From CAJBIL01 sp044359525 (GTDB lineage: Bacteria; Pseudomonadota; Gammaproteobacteria; Burkholderiales; Rhodocyclaceae), in NCBI GenBank assembly GCA_044359525.1, contig JBIKLY010000005.1, positions 1 to 64,000 on the forward strand: a stretch of 64,000 nt of DNA, read 5' to 3'. Positions within the stretch are counted from its first letter, which is position 1; every line of letters starts with the position of its first letter. Below are positions 1-15,000 of the stretch, one piece after another. A model generated the notes under the pieces. That model saw only the letters and a list, made by a program, of their open reading frames with translations, did not search any database and was not told where the DNA came from. The translations under genes and the position numbers were made by a program.

Positions 1-3000
1 CGGCGGGCAAGAACACGGCGGCCAAGGCCCCGGCGACGACGCCGGCCTCCGGCGGCAGCGCCACGACCAAACTGACGGACACCAAAGCGCCGCCGACCAC
101 GGACGAGAAAAACGACGACGGTACCAGCAACGGCGGTGGCGTGAGTGTTGCCGCAGCGGTTGGCGTAAACGTCGGCATCAACACCACTACGGCGAGCGTT
201 GCCAAGAGTAAAAAGATCAGCAGCACGGGCGGCGCGCTCAAGGTCAAGAGTGCAGCGCAGACCGATGCCAAGGCCAAGGCTGACGGTAGCCAGGTCAATG
301 GCGGCAATACCGATGTGGGCGTTGGCGCGGCGGTCGCGCTCAACCTCGGCGTCGGCACCAATGTCGCAGTGATCGGCGACAACGCCGACGTCGATACCAA
401 GGGCGTCACGGTACAGGCCGTGATGGCGGTTGTACCGGCCAAGGATGCGACCCCGGCCGACAAGACCAGCGACTTCGGCGCGGACGCCAAAAGTGGTGCT
501 GGCGCTAACAACGTCGGCATCGCCGGCGCACTGGCAGTGAATGCTGCGATCAACACCACGGTAGCAGCGATCGAAGGCGACAAGGACAGCAGCGGCGCGG
601 GCGCCAACGTCAACGCCACCACGGCGAATGGTGCCGGCGACGTACTGGTTGAAGCACAAAGCGCGACCAGGAACACGGTCGTCTCCGGCGCCGTCGTCAA
701 GATGGAAGGCGACAAAGCCAACGTCGGCATCGGCGCCTCAGTGGGCATGAACGTCGCGGTGAACACCACCGTCGCCGAGATTGGTGACAGCGCGATTCTG
801 AGCGGTGGCAAAGACCTCGACCTGAACGCCACGGCCGATCACGCCATGAGCACCACCGTCACCGGTGGCGCGGCGGGCGCCAAGGTCTCGGTGACGCCGG
901 TCGCTGCCGTCTCCATTGCGGTAAATACCACGACGGCGCGTGCCGGGAATTCGGCGACGGCGCTGGGCTTGAGTGGGGTGTTGTCGGCTCACGCCGATCA
1001 AACCGATACCGTGACAACGAAGGCGAACGGCCAGGCGCAGGGTGATGTCGCTGTCGGCGCTTCGCTGGCGGCATCGGTCGTGGTCGAGACCGTATCGGCC
1101 AGCGTCGAGCGGAGTGTCAGTTCGTCAACCGGGATTGATCTCGGTGCGTCGTCGGAATCGTCGATCAGGACGGAAGCAGTTGCCGGCGCCAAGGGTGCCA
1201 AGGCCGCAGCCAAGGATCCGGGAACTGGAGAGGAAAAGCCGGAAGCGGGTACCACGGTCGACGAGCAGAAGAAGACGCAACTCGATTCCGCCAAGAAGCG
1301 GAACGACAGCACCCGGACGCTCGATACTGATACCAAGACGCCGAAAGCCGAGACGCCGGAAGTCAACAAGAACGATACAACGGAGATCAGCAAGGATCAG
1401 CCGCCGGCCAAGCCGCCCGCAACCAACGACAAGAAGCAGGAATCGAAGAAGGTCAGCGTGGCGGCGGCCATCGGGGTTGGCGTCGTCGTCAACCAGGCAA
1501 CAGCGACCATCGGCGGTGCCGGGCGCAGCGTTCGCACCACGGGCAAGATGGATGTCAAAGCCAGCACCGACACGAACTACGAGACGATGGCCACCGGCGA
1601 AGCGGTTTCCGACAATATCGGCATTGCCGCCGCCGTGGCTTTGACGGGAACATTCAACAAGACCCAGGCCAATATTGCCGCTGGTACGACTGTGGTCCAG
1701 GCCGGTGACATCAACGTCATTGCCGCCGCGAATCAGAATCGCAATGCAGCCTTCCGTCTCGACATGGCCGCCGAGGCAGTCTCGGGCGCCAGCGGCGGGG
1801 ATGTGGCGGTCGCCGGTTCATTGGCCGTGGTCGGCAACTACAACGAAACGCGGGCATCGATCGACGAAGGTGTCATTATCGGCACGGATCATGACCTTGA
1901 CGGCGATATCGACCACGTCGGCAACGTCACCGTCAAGGCCGACGAGACCAGCAAGCTTGCTGCGCGTGCGCGCGCCGGCGCCCTGTCCACCGGCAAGGAA
2001 AGCAAGGCCGGCGTGGGGGCCTCCTTTGCCGCGATTCTTGCCTATGACAAGACCACCGCTGCGGCCGGTTATGACACCCTTTGGGGTAGCTTTTATACAC
2101 CGACCCACATTTATGCCAATTCACTGACGGTGGCGGCGGCCAAGCACAAGGTCGAGTTCGCCTCGCCGCTGGACTTCATTCCGAAGTCGATCGGCGGCGT
2201 GCAGACCTGGGTGAAGAACTTTGATTTCGACACCCTCGATCCGCTCAACTATCTGGGCTCGAACAACTATTACACTGAAGCCGTGGCGGGTGCCGCGGCC
2301 AAGGGCGACGCGGCGGTGGCCGGCGCCTTCTCGGTGAATCTGTTCATGAACACCACCGAGGCCTACCTCGGCAAGAATGTCAATGTCACAACCTCCGGAA
2401 TCCAGGCGGGAACGCATCCTGAACATCTGGGCGTTGAAGTGGCTGCACGGTCGGATACCAAAGCCATCGCCTTTGCCGGCGCCGTGGCTGGCGCCAAGCA
2501 AGCGGGTGTCGGCATCTCCAATACCGATATCGTCAATTTCGACGAGACCAACGCCTCGATCGGCGGCGGCTCGGTTGTAAAAGCCGGCGCTGGCGGCGCA
2601 GTGACGGATAACGGCGTCAAAGTTACGGCGGACGCATCGCAGGTGGTCGCCAACGTTTCGGTGAGCGGCGGCATCGCAACGGGCAGCACCGGGGTCGGCG
2701 GTGTGCTTGGCATCAACCTGTCCATGAACAAGGCCGAGACCTCGATAGCCGACGCAGCGCAGGTACAGGCCGAGGGCAACGTGACCGTCGCCGCAAGCAA
2801 CGACACCACGATGGTGATGATCGCCGGCGGAGTCGGCGGTGGCAAGGAAGTCGGCGTCGGCGGCGCAATCGCACTCGACGGCGTGTGGAACCGGACTTTG
2901 GCGAGCATCGGCAAGGATGCGGTGGTCGATGCGAAGAAAACCATCACGGTGGCGGCGGATGCCGACGAGACCGTGGTGAGCGCCGTGGTCGCTGGTGCTG

Positions 3001-6000
3001 GTGGCGGGAAAGTCGGTGTTGCGGCGGCTTTGTCTTTGAATGTGATCGTGGCGGATACCGAAGCCTCGGTCGGCGAGGGTGCGAAACTCAACGCCAGCGC
3101 CGGTTTCGAGAATGCCGAGAAGGTCGCCATCACTGCGCGTGACGACACCGTGCTGGTTGGCGTGTCTGGCGGCGGCGCGGGTGGCGGCGATGCGGGCGTC
3201 GGCGCGGCGCTGGATACCGCCGTCGTGGTCAAGAAGGTGAAAGCCTTCATCGCCGATGACACCGTGGCTGATGGCAAGGTAGCCACCGTCAAGGCGGACA
3301 AGGAAGTTGTAATTGATGCGGCGGCAACGGAAGCCATTGTTTCCATTGCGGCCGGCTTTGCCGGCGGCGCCAAGGCAGGGGTCGGCGGCTCGGTTTCGAT
3401 CGGCGTGGTGGCGAATGAGGTACAGGCTTTTGTCGGCAAGTCGGCTGCGGTCGATACCGATGGCAATGTGCTGATCAGTGCCCAGGACGACACGACGGCT
3501 GTTTTGACCGCGATCGCGGGGGCTGGTGGCGGTCAGGCCGGTGTCGGCGGCTCGCTCGCGGTGGCAACACTGGTGGGCAGTACCAAGGCCTATGTCGGCG
3601 AGAGTGCCCAGATCAACGCCCGGGGTCTCGGTGATGCGGCCAGCGTCTATAGCGGCGCGACAGGGAAGGTGAAGGAAGATGCCAAGGGGCTTTCCGTCAC
3701 TGCATACAACACCGAAAACGTGGTCACCACCGATGTCAGCGGTGCTGGCGGCGGCAATGCGGGGGTAGCTGTTGCCGTGTCGGCAAACGTCATCGCCAAC
3801 ACGGCGGAGGCCTACATCGGCCGCTCGGCGAAAGTTAACGAAACCAACGCGGCGGCGGGCGCCGATCAGCAGGTCCGGGTCAAGGCCGTCGACGAGACGG
3901 TGCTGGTGAATAATGCCGGCGGCGTAGGTGGCGGCGGCAGCGCCGGGGTCGGTGGGGCTGCCAACATCGGCGTCATTGCCAAGACCACCAAGGCCTGGAT
4001 CGGCAGTTCGGCCCTGGTCAATGCCAAGAAGGCTGTCGACCTGGACGCAACGTCATCGGAAGTTACGGTTTCCGGTACGCTCGGCTTCGCTATCGGGGGC
4101 AGCGCCGGTGTCGGCGCCTCGCTGGGCGGCGTCGGGCTGTTCAATACCACCGAGGCCTATATTGAAGATGCGGCGGACGCGGCGACGGCCGCCAAGGTGA
4201 ATGTTTCCGGCGGCGACCTCAGGGTCGAGGCCAGCGACCTGGCCACGACCACGCTGCTAACGGGTGGTGGTGGCGGTGGCGGCAGCGCCGGCGTTGGCGG
4301 CGCCATTGCGGTGAGCGTGAATGCCAGCACGACGCGGGCAAAACTCGGCAACTACGCCGAGACCAACGCGACGGGGACTACCGCGGTGCATGCGGATTCC
4401 GTCGCGAACACCAATACCGTGACGGTCGCGGGCGCCGGCGGCGGTTCTGCCGGCGTCGGCGGCGCGGCGTCGATCAAGGTCGTGGTGTCGAAGACCGAAG
4501 CGGGCATCGGCAATAACGCCAAGGTCAATCAGGATGCGGCCTACAAGGCAGCGGGTCAGAGCGTCGATGTCAAGGCCACCGACAAGATCATCACCGTCGG
4601 TGTCGGCGGTGTCGGCGCTGGCGGCGGCGCGGCGGGTGTCGGCGGTTCGGCCGACATCACGGTAGTCCTCAACACCACCTCCGCCTATATCGGCAACAAT
4701 GCCAAGGTGGCGGCCGTCAAGGACGTCAAGGTCGATGCCTCGTCCGAGAAATACGTCAACTCGGCGACCTTTGCCGGGGCCGGTGGCGGCGCGGCCGGCG
4801 TCGCCGGCGGCATCTCGATCATTTCCGTGGGCTCCCTGCTCGATGGCGAGGCCACCAGTGGCTTGAGCCCAAAGGATGAAAACGGGAATCCCACGACAAC
4901 GCATAAGCAGGCCGACGACCTGACGACCAAGAGTTCTGTGGGCGACCTGCTGGGCAGTGGGGCGCAGTCGCAGGAAACCAAGGGCGTGCTGGACAACAAC
5001 GCGAGCAAGATGGCGATCAGCAGCCATGTCGGCCGTACCGCGCCGATCACGTTCAAGAACACCCAGGCCTTCATCGGCAACGGTGCCGAGGTCAAGGCGG
5101 GCGAAAACGTCACGGTTGCCGCCAAGGACACGACGCTGGCCATCCTTGCCGCCGGCGCGGGTGCCGGCGGTGGCGCCGCCGGCGTAGCGGGTACGCTCGG
5201 CGTGGTGCTGCTGCATGATTCGGCCGAAGCCTTCATCGCCGACAACGCCAAGGTCGATGCCGGCAAGACCGTCGCCGTGAATGCGGTGACCGGCGAGAAT
5301 GTGTTCAACGTCGCGGTCACCGGCGCCGGTGCCGGCGCCGCTGCGGTCAATGGGTCGATCGTGGTCAACGTCGTGTCGTCCGATACTTCCGCCTATATCG
5401 GTGCTGCGGACATCAACAAGGATGCCGTGATGGATGCGGCGAACGCCACGCAGTCGGTGGCGGTGACCGCGAACAGCAGCAGCAACCTCGTTGCCGTGGC
5501 CGGTGCCGGTAACGGCGCCGGTGCCGCGGCGGTGGGCGGCGTACTCAACGTCAATACCCTCGTCAAGCGCACCAAAGCCTACATCGCGCGTGACGCCGAC
5601 GTGGCGGCGGACGAGAACGTCAAGGTTGCGGCCGAGTCGGCGCAGAACATAGTCGCCGTTGGCGCCTCGTTCGGCGGCGCGGGTGCCGCGGCGGTCAGCG
5701 CGGCGGCCGAAGTCAATGTCGTCGCCAATGTCACCGAAGCCTTCATCGGCGCGGCGCGTGGTGATGCGGACAAGAGTACCGGAGCCACCGTCGATTCCGA
5801 TGGCAACGTCAGTGTTTCCGCCGTCGATGACACGCTGGTCGTGGCCCTCTCGGCCGTCGGCAATGGCGCCGGTGCGGCGGCGGTCGGCGGTATCGTTGGT
5901 GCCAATGTAATTTCCAGCCAGACGCGGGCCTATGTCTCGGAAAATTCCGAAGTCAATGCCCGCGGCAAGGTTGCCGGCACCGAGGTTTATAACGGCACCA

Positions 6001-9000
6001 TCGCCGATGCGACAGCGGCGCAGAAAACCCCGGCGGTGCCCGGCGGCGGTAGCGGCGACATCGACATCGACCGCGACGGCACCGCCGACGGCAACGTCGG
6101 CAACGGCGCATCCCTGACCACCAAGACTGGTAGCGGCACGCAGAGCACGGTCAATCCCGGTGCGGCGAAGGACGCCGACGGCAATCCCATCGCCGGCGCT
6201 TCGGGTGGCCTCGGCACCAAGGGCACGGATACGGTCAAGGGGCTGTCGGTCCTGGCCATGGGCAACGAAAAAATAGTCACCGCGACGATCGGCGTCGCCG
6301 GTGCCGGCGCCGCCGCCGTGACCGGTGCGGCGACGGCGAACGTGATCGTTTCCGAGACCGAGGCCAGTATCAAGGACGGGGCGCGGATCAACATGAGCGG
6401 TGCTGCTGGTGACGATCCGGCGGTTCGCATCCGTGCTACAGACAACACGTTTATGGTGCAGGCGGGTGGTACCGTCACGGGGGCCGGTGCGGCCGCCGTG
6501 AGCGGAACCGTCAACACCGGCATCGTGGCCAAGAAAACCGCGGCCCGCATCGGCGATGCCGATGTCAAGGCCAGCGACGTCGAAGTGACGGCGGATTCGA
6601 GCGAGAAAATCTTCACCCTGACCGCCAATGTGTCGATCGCCGGCGCAGCCGGGGTTGGTGCCGGGGTCGGCGTCAATGTCATCGCCAACGAGACGTCCGC
6701 CAGCATCGGCGCCGGCGCCAATATCGACACCACGGACGACATCGATGTGAACGCCAGGCAGAATTCGCTGCTGAACGTCAATACCGTTGCCGTTGCCGGC
6801 GGCATTGCCGGCGTCGGCGGTGCGTTCTCGGTGGGTGTCATTGCCAACAAGACCAAGGCCTATGTGGAAGGCTCGGATGACCTTGCCGACCGGACGATGC
6901 TGAATGCCGGCGGCAACACATCAGTCAGTGCGGCGTCGGAAGAGAACCTGGTTACCAGCACCGTCAGCGGCGCTGGTGGTGTGGCCGGGGTGACAGGGGC
7001 ATTCGGGGTCAAGGTCATCAAGTCCGACACCGATGCGTATATCGGCAAAAACAGCATCGTCACGGCTGATGAAGTAGACGTCAATGCGACCGACAGGACA
7101 CGCGTAGTCAGTGTCGGCGGTGCGGTGACGGGCGGCCTGGTCGGGGTCGGTGGCACGGTCGATGCAACAATCGTTTTGAACACTACCTCGGCCCATATCG
7201 ATAGCGGTGCGCAAATTACGGCGGTTCATGACGTGAAAATCGAGGCTTTGTCCGACAAGCTCGTCAATTCGACCACCTTCGCCGGCTCGGGCGGCGCGGT
7301 CGGCGTTGCCGGCGCGGTCTCGATCGTCTCGGTGGGATCACTGCTCGACGGCGAGGCGAAGAACGGACTGAATGGTGACGACACCGGGTCACTGGTGGAT
7401 GCCAGGATCAAGGAAGACAAGGTCAGCACGCAGTTGGGCAACTCCACGCACGTTCAGGGTGTGAAGACGGACGTTGCCAACCGGACCGCAAATCAAGGTG
7501 TGGCCGGCGATCTGAAAGGCACCGTACCACCGCCGCTCAAGAACACCATGGCCTTCATCGGCAGCGGTGCTCAGGTCAAGGCGGGTGATAACGTTACCGT
7601 CACGGCCGCGGACAAGACGCTGGCCGTGGTTTCAGCAGGTGCCGGTGCCGTTGGCGCCTTCGCCGGCGTGGCGGGTACCGTCGGCGTTGTGCTGCTGCAC
7701 GATTCTGCCGAAGCCTTTGTCGCCGGTGGCGCCAAAGTCGATGCCGGCAAGACAATCACTGTCGGCGCGACGACCAGGGACGATGTGTTCAACACTGGCA
7801 TTACCGGCAGCGGTGCAGCCGGCGTGGCGGCCGGCGGGTCGGTCGTGGTCAACGTTGTGACGTCGGATACCGCGGCGTATATCGGCGATGCGGACATCAA
7901 CAAGGATGCCGGCATGGATGCGGCGAGTGCCGAGCAGTCGGTGGCCGTGACCGCGAACAGCGGCAGCAACATCGTCACCGTCGCCGGTGCCGGCGGCGTG
8001 GCCGGCGGGGCGTCGATCGGCGGCGTCATCAACGTCAACGCCCTGAGCAAGGAGACGAAGGCCTACATCGCAAGCGGCGCGGATGTTGCCGCCGACAAGA
8101 ATGTCGATGTGGTCGCGAGTTCAGCCGAAAACGTGGTCGGCGCCGGGGTCACCATCCGTGGCGCCGGTCTGGGTGCGGCAGGTGCGGTGATTTCTGCCAA
8201 CGTGGTCGATAACACCACCGAGGCTTACATCGACGGGGCGAAGGTCGATTCGGACGGCAACGTCAAGTTGTCCGCCGTCGACGACACGCTGATCGTGGCG
8301 GTTTCTGCGGTGGCCAATGGTGCGGGCGGCATGGGTGTGGGCCTCAACGTCGGCGCCAACGCCATTTCCAACGAGACGCGGGCCTATGTTTCCGGCGCTT
8401 CGCAGATCGATGCGCGCGGCAACGCCGCAGGCACCACTGTTTACACCGGTGAGATCTCGTCGACGCCGGGCGCAATGCCGGCGCTTCCGGCCGGTCAGAG
8501 CGGCAGTGCCGACATCGACCGTGATGGAACTTCGGATGGCAGCGTGAGCGGCGGTGCGTCGTTCAACGTCGGCGGCAAGGCGGTCAATCCGGCAGCGGCA
8601 AAGGCATCGGACGGCAGCGCCATAGACGGTATCTCCGGCGGGCTGGGTGCCAAGGGCGAGGAGACGGTCAAGGGCTTGTCCGTCGTCGCCATCAACAACG
8701 AAAAAATGATCACTGCGACGGTCGGCGTGGCCGTGGCCGGGGGGAGGTCGCAGACCGGCGCCTCCACGGCCAACTTGATCAGCTCCGTGACCGAAGCCAG
8801 CATCCGCGACGGGGTGAAGATCAACGACGGCGGCGCAAGCGCAAACTCGGCGGTGCGCGTCCGCGCTGCCGACAATACCCTCATGGTGCAGGTCGGCGGT
8901 ACCTTCGCCGGCGCCGGCGCAATGGGTCTCTCCGGTGCCATCAACAGCGGCATCGTCACCAAGCAGACCACTGCGCGCGTCGGCGATGCCGACGTCAAGG

Positions 9001-12000
9001 CCAGCAACGTCGAAGTCACCGCAGACTCCAGTGAGGATGTCTACAACGTCACCGTCAACGCGGCGCTTGCCGGCGGGGCGGCTGTTGGCGGCGCGGCGGG
9101 AGTCGATGTGATTCGCAACAAGACCTACGCCAGCATCGGCGCCGGCGCCGATATTGACGCCACGGGCAACCTCCGGGTCAGTGCCACGCAGGACTCGGCG
9201 ATCGACCTGTACACCGTCAGTGGTTCTGCCGCCGGCCTCGTCGGCGTCAGCGGCGCGGTTTCGGTGGGCGTCATCGCCAATGAAACGAAGGCCTATGTGG
9301 AAGGCTCGACGGTCAACGCGGCGACCCTGAATGCAGGAGGCACCACCGAGGTCGTCGCGGACTCGGCGGAAAAGATCACCAGTGTCACCATCAGCGGCGC
9401 GGCCGGCGGTCTCGCCGGCGTGGCCGGCGCGGTTGGGGTCAAGGTGGTCGAATCGAAGACCGAGGCTTTCATCGGCAACAACACCCGCGTCAACCAGACG
9501 CGAAACGGCGCGGCGCAGGACGTTATCGTCAGCGCGACCGACGCGGTGACGCTGCGCGGCGGCGGCGGCACGGTGGCGCTGGCCGGTTACGCCGGCGTCG
9601 GTGCTACGTCTGAAATCAACATCGTGCGCAATACCACAACCGCCTATATCGGCGATGCGGCCCTGGTGGATGCGGATCGTGACGTGAGCGTCAGTGCCGC
9701 GTCGACCAAGGATGTGCAGTCGGCGGCCATTGCCGCCGCCGGCGGACTCTCGGTCGGCATTGGCGGTGCGCTTTCGGTGGTCACCATCGGCGCCAAGCTC
9801 GATGCTGACGCTCAAGGTGGCCTGAGCGACCCGAGCGGCGGTGGCAACACCGCATCATCGGTCGATAGCCAGATAGCCAAAGATGAGGTCAGCGGCCAAC
9901 TGGGCAGTTCCGAGCACGTGCAGGGGATGAAGAGTGATGTCTCCGGCGGCATTGGCAGCCTGGGCGTGGCGGCGAAGATGAACGAATCGTCCACGGCTTC
10001 GCTTGACAAGACCCGCGCTTACATCGGCGGCGGCAGCAAGGTCAAGGCGGGAGACGATGTCACGGTTACTGCGACCGACAAGGTCAAGCTCGACATCAAA
10101 GTTGCGGGTGCGGCGGGCGGCTTCGTCGGCATCGGCGGCGCGCTCGGCATCGGGGTGGTCAACAGCACTACCGAGGCGTTTGCAGGTGCGTCGGCGCAGG
10201 TCGAGGCAGGCGATGATCTGAAGATCGAAGCCAGGACCAAAAACCTCGACGCCAGCGGTTCGAAGGTAACTGCTGTTGCCGGTGCCGGTGGCATTATCGG
10301 CCTCGGTGCGGCGGTCGCGGTGATGAACAACACCAGCAGCACGAAGGCGACCATAGGCAATGGCAGCACGCTTACGGGCGACGTTACGGTGAGTGCCGAA
10401 ACCGACACCAAGCAATTTGCTTCGGCTTCGGGCATTGCCGTCGGCGTGGTCGCCGTCGGCGCCAGCATCGCCAGCGTCGGCAGCGATACCGATACCCGCG
10501 CCAAGCTGGGTTCCAACGTCACAGTCGCAGGTGACGGCCTGGCGGTGCGCGCTAGCGGCACGGACGACAATTTTGCGACCGCGACTGCCGGCAGCGGCGG
10601 CCTGATTGCCGGTTCCGCGGCGGCGGCGAACACCACGAGTACCAGCAACACCATCGCGTCGGTCGGCGCTGGCGATGCCAGCCATCAGGCCAGCGTTGGC
10701 AGCTTCGAGGTCGACGCCACCCATACCACGCGCTTCAACGCCGATGTCGACAGTGTCAATGCATCGATTGCCGGTTCGAGCGGCGCCCTGGCCCGGCACG
10801 TGGTCGACAGCACGGTTCTGGCCGAGGCCGCGGATGACGCCCGGGTGCTGGCGAATAGTGTCAGGATCTCGGCCGGAAACCGCATCGAGAAGGACTGGCT
10901 GGGCGGCAGCGGCGACAGCGCGGCATGGAACATCCGTGCCGGCTCCGGTGGTGTCATCGGCGCGCCGGCCGGTAAGAGCGAGACGCTCATCACGCAGGAT
11001 ACGACGGCCCGCGTCGGCGATAACGCGAAGATCCACGTGCTGGCGCCGGTATCCGGCGACGGCGTGTTCAAGATGGACGCGAGCAATGTGATCATCGCCC
11101 GCGACAAGGCCAAGCTGGACTCCGGCGGCGCCATCGCGATCGCCAAAGCGACCTCCTTGATTACCGTGGATCGTTCGGACGCAACGGCCAGTTTCGGTAC
11201 CAACGCTGAAGTCATCAGCGACGTCGGCAGCATCGATGCCGGCTCACGCAACGACGCGACCATCGAAACCCGGGCAGCGGCTGATACCTACGGCCTTGCC
11301 GGAGCACCGGACGGCAGCGCCCACAGCGTATTCCGCGGTGACACTAACACCGTGGTCGGCAGCGGCGCATTGCTGCGTGCTGACGACGGCGCCGTCAATC
11401 TGGCGGCGGGCCGGGATTCCTCCGGTAACGCCGGCGGCATCGACGCGCGTTCCGCCGTCAATCTCTGGAACAAGACGGCGATCCCGATCCCGACTGTGCC
11501 GGATGCATTGACCAGCGTGGTCAATAATGCCGACCTCACCGTGCTCGGCACTGCCAGCCTCCTGGCCGCGACCGACATCACCTTGACGGCCGACCGGGGC
11601 AGTGTCCTGACTAGTGCTACAGGCATAGGTAAGGACATCTACCGCGAAACGGCAGCGGCGATTGCCAGCGGCATCAGCAATCTGTTCGGCGGTGACGACG
11701 TGTCCTTCGACGTGCGCGGTGGCAGCGCCACGGCGGGCGGCTTCGCCGGCGTGCGGGTGGACGGTAACGTCGAGACCGGTATCTACAAGGATGCCAGCCT
11801 GGCGCTTGACGTGCAGAACTACAACGCGACGACCCGTGCCTGGGATCTCAAGGTCACCCGTTCGCGCGGCGTGGCCGAGCCGACGATCGAGTTCCAGGTT
11901 GGCATTGCCGCCGACATCAACAAGCGCCGCACCCTGCTGGTCAAGCTGGCCTTTGAGTACTCAGGGACGGCGGCCGGCGACGCCTACCAGGCCGAAGTCA

Positions 12001-15000
12001 ATTTTCTCGAGCACAAGCTGGTCGACCTCGGCCTAGCCTATCGCGACGGAACCGGCACTATCATCCTCGGCACCGGCGGCGGCACCGGCACCAGCCCGCG
12101 CGCCGCGGCGCTGACCCGGGTGACCACGCTGACGACGCAGAGGGACGACATCGTTAACAACCGGTTGCCTCCGGTGCAGACGCAGCTCAATACCGCCACC
12201 ACCGCACGCGACACTGCGCTCGACAACTACAACAACGTATTTACGGCACGCGCCACCGCGCTGTCGTTGTGGGCCATCGAAGCAGCCAAGGGTGCTTCTG
12301 CCAATGCCGCTTACATCACGGCAAGGAAGGCGGAAGTCGCGACGGCGGAAAGCACTTTGACCACGAGCGGCGCCACCGGCTGGGTGGCGCAGGCCGCGGC
12401 CGCATCGCCCAACGTGACACTGGCCAACACCGAACGCAGCAACTACAACACGAATACCGTGACCCCGCTGCAAACCCAGGTGACCTCGCTGACCGACCAG
12501 AAGGACGTGCTGGTGACCCAGCGCGACAACCTGGTCGACAACCTCTTCGTCCTCAATCGCCAGATCGCCGGCTATACCGACACCGCTCCCGATCCTGATG
12601 TGGTCTATGCGCCGCTGTCGAACGTCGCGCCTTCCGGCCCGGCGGCTGATTTCATCACCGTTCCCAACATCAAGGCGCAGCTCGGCAGCATCCGCGTCAC
12701 CGCCGATGTGCTGACCGGCTCCGGCAAGCTCAAGGCGCCGGGCGACGCCAGGGTCACGATTACCAACAACACGCCGAACTACCTGATCGTCAAGGACATC
12801 GAGGTCGACGCCGACGCAGCTCGCGTCGCCTTCAATGGTGTCGATGTCGCCAGCAACGCCGACATCGGCCGCCTTAACCGGCCCGGCCATACGGCTGCAT
12901 TCAGCGAAATCATCACCGGCGGCTCGAATCCCTCGCAGCCCGAAGTCAGGATCACCAGTACCTACGACCCGAACAGCTCACCCTACCGGATCGGGTCGGC
13001 GCCGGACATTCGTCTGACCGGCAACATCAGCAACCCGCGCGGTCTGGTGAAAGTCGAGAGCGCGGCGGGCTCCATCCTGTCGCAAGGCAACATCTACGCA
13101 GGGACTGTGGATATCAAGGCCGCCAACGGCGACTTCGTGCAGAGCTATGTGGATAACTTCTTCCACATCGGCGGCGATCCCAAGGCGATCGCCGAGGGCA
13201 CCACCACGCCGGGCGGCATCGTGGCCAACGGCAGCGTCTTCATCAGTTCCCGCTACCTCAACATCAATGGCATCATCCAGAGCGGCGTCGATTCCTATAC
13301 GCTGACGCTGCCGGCCGCCGGCGCGACGCTGACCGGCTCGGCTTCGATGCTGGGCTTGACCTCGGCCGGCAATAACCAGGCCGCGATGGACGCCTACCGG
13401 ATCGCCAATCCGACCGGCGTCACCACCTTCACCAATGATCGTGGCGCCGTGGTTACCTACAACGCCGCGAAGAACCGCCTCGAAGTCAGCGAAGCCTTCG
13501 CGCTGACGGATGCGGCGTCGGCGCAGGGCAAGTCGCGCAATCCGACTGGCGAATACGCCCTGGTTACCGACTACGGCAACATCGGCGCCCGCTACGATAC
13601 GACCAACAACCGCTATCTGATCAACGGCACCGAGGTCAAGGGCGGCTACATCCAGCTCTTCGGCCAGATCTTGAACACCGCCAGCCCGGCGGCCGGCACC
13701 GGTACCGGCAAGCTGCGCGTGCTCGACGGTTATGGGCAGATCAATATCGCCAATCCGAGCGGCAAGGACATCGTACTGGCACGGCTGGACGCCGGGCAGG
13801 GCACGGCCGGCGTGATCGACATCACCGACATCCAGTACGTAGACGCCAACAACGCAGCACATTCGATCAAATCCCTCATCACGCGCGAAAACGGCAACGT
13901 CAAGATCACCCAGAAGGGCCGCTGGACGCTCAACGGTTCCGGCCTGCCGGTGGCCTTCGACGACAACTGGACAGCTACGTCGACTACCGGGTCGGTCATC
14001 GGCGCCACGGGGATCAGCGGTGCGACCAGCACCCGCAGCGCGACCTACAAGCCGCAGCCCGGCCTTGCCTTCACCTACACCACCGGCGAGGACCAATCGA
14101 CTTACGAGGATTTCAGCTACGAAGGCACGCAGTTCATCGGCATCTCGGCCTGGAGAACCTGGCCCAACCTCACGGACTACCGCATCGCCGGGCCCTACAA
14201 GAGCGGCACGCCGCGGGAGCTGGAAAAAGGGCGCTACCTGTCGTCCGGTCGGCCACTGGCGAATGCCTATAGCACAACGAGCAGCACGGAAATCGCCAAT
14301 GGTCCGGCGGAGTTCAAGACGACCAACGAGTACAGCTATTGCGACTGGTGGTCGCTGTGCATCACGCAGACCTACCACATCGATTTCAGCCGGATCACGC
14401 CGACCAAGGACATCGTCTCCAACTTCCTGCGCGCCGACAATCCGATCGCCATCGAGTTCATCGGCGCCGATTTCGGCACGATAGGCGTGCGCTCGGCGCA
14501 GAACGCCATCCTCACCGGGGTAATCAGCAACAAGACCGGCACCACCACCCTCATCGCCGGCAATTCCGGCACCGGTGTCACGGCGGCGAACAAGAGCATC
14601 GTGCAGGGCAACGACGAGGCGCTGATCAGATCGAAGGATCTGATCCTTGGCGCCAGCGGCAGCATCGGCGCCACGCTCGACGCGAATCCGGTGCGCCTCA
14701 TCCGCACCGACATCAGCGGCACCCTCACTGCCGCCGCCAGCAACGGCAACGTACTGGTGCGCCAGACGCTGGGCGACCTCAAGGTCGATACCGTCACCGC
14801 GGGCGGCAGTTCGCCCGCCGGCACCTCGCGCGTCACGCTGCAGGCCGAAGGCAGCATCGTCGCTGCCGGCGGCGCCAGCCGGATCGAGGCCGACCGCGTC
14901 GATCTGAGCTCCGATACCGGCAGCATCGGTTCCATCGCCGCGCCGGTGCTGGTCAACGTCGGCTACACCGACGATACCGCGCTGCGTCCCTACTACGGCC

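Noticed and set aside
4650..10400. CRISPR-like or satellite array
   Set aside because: The repeats are translated in one frame, long and diverged; there are no short identical units with unique spacers.
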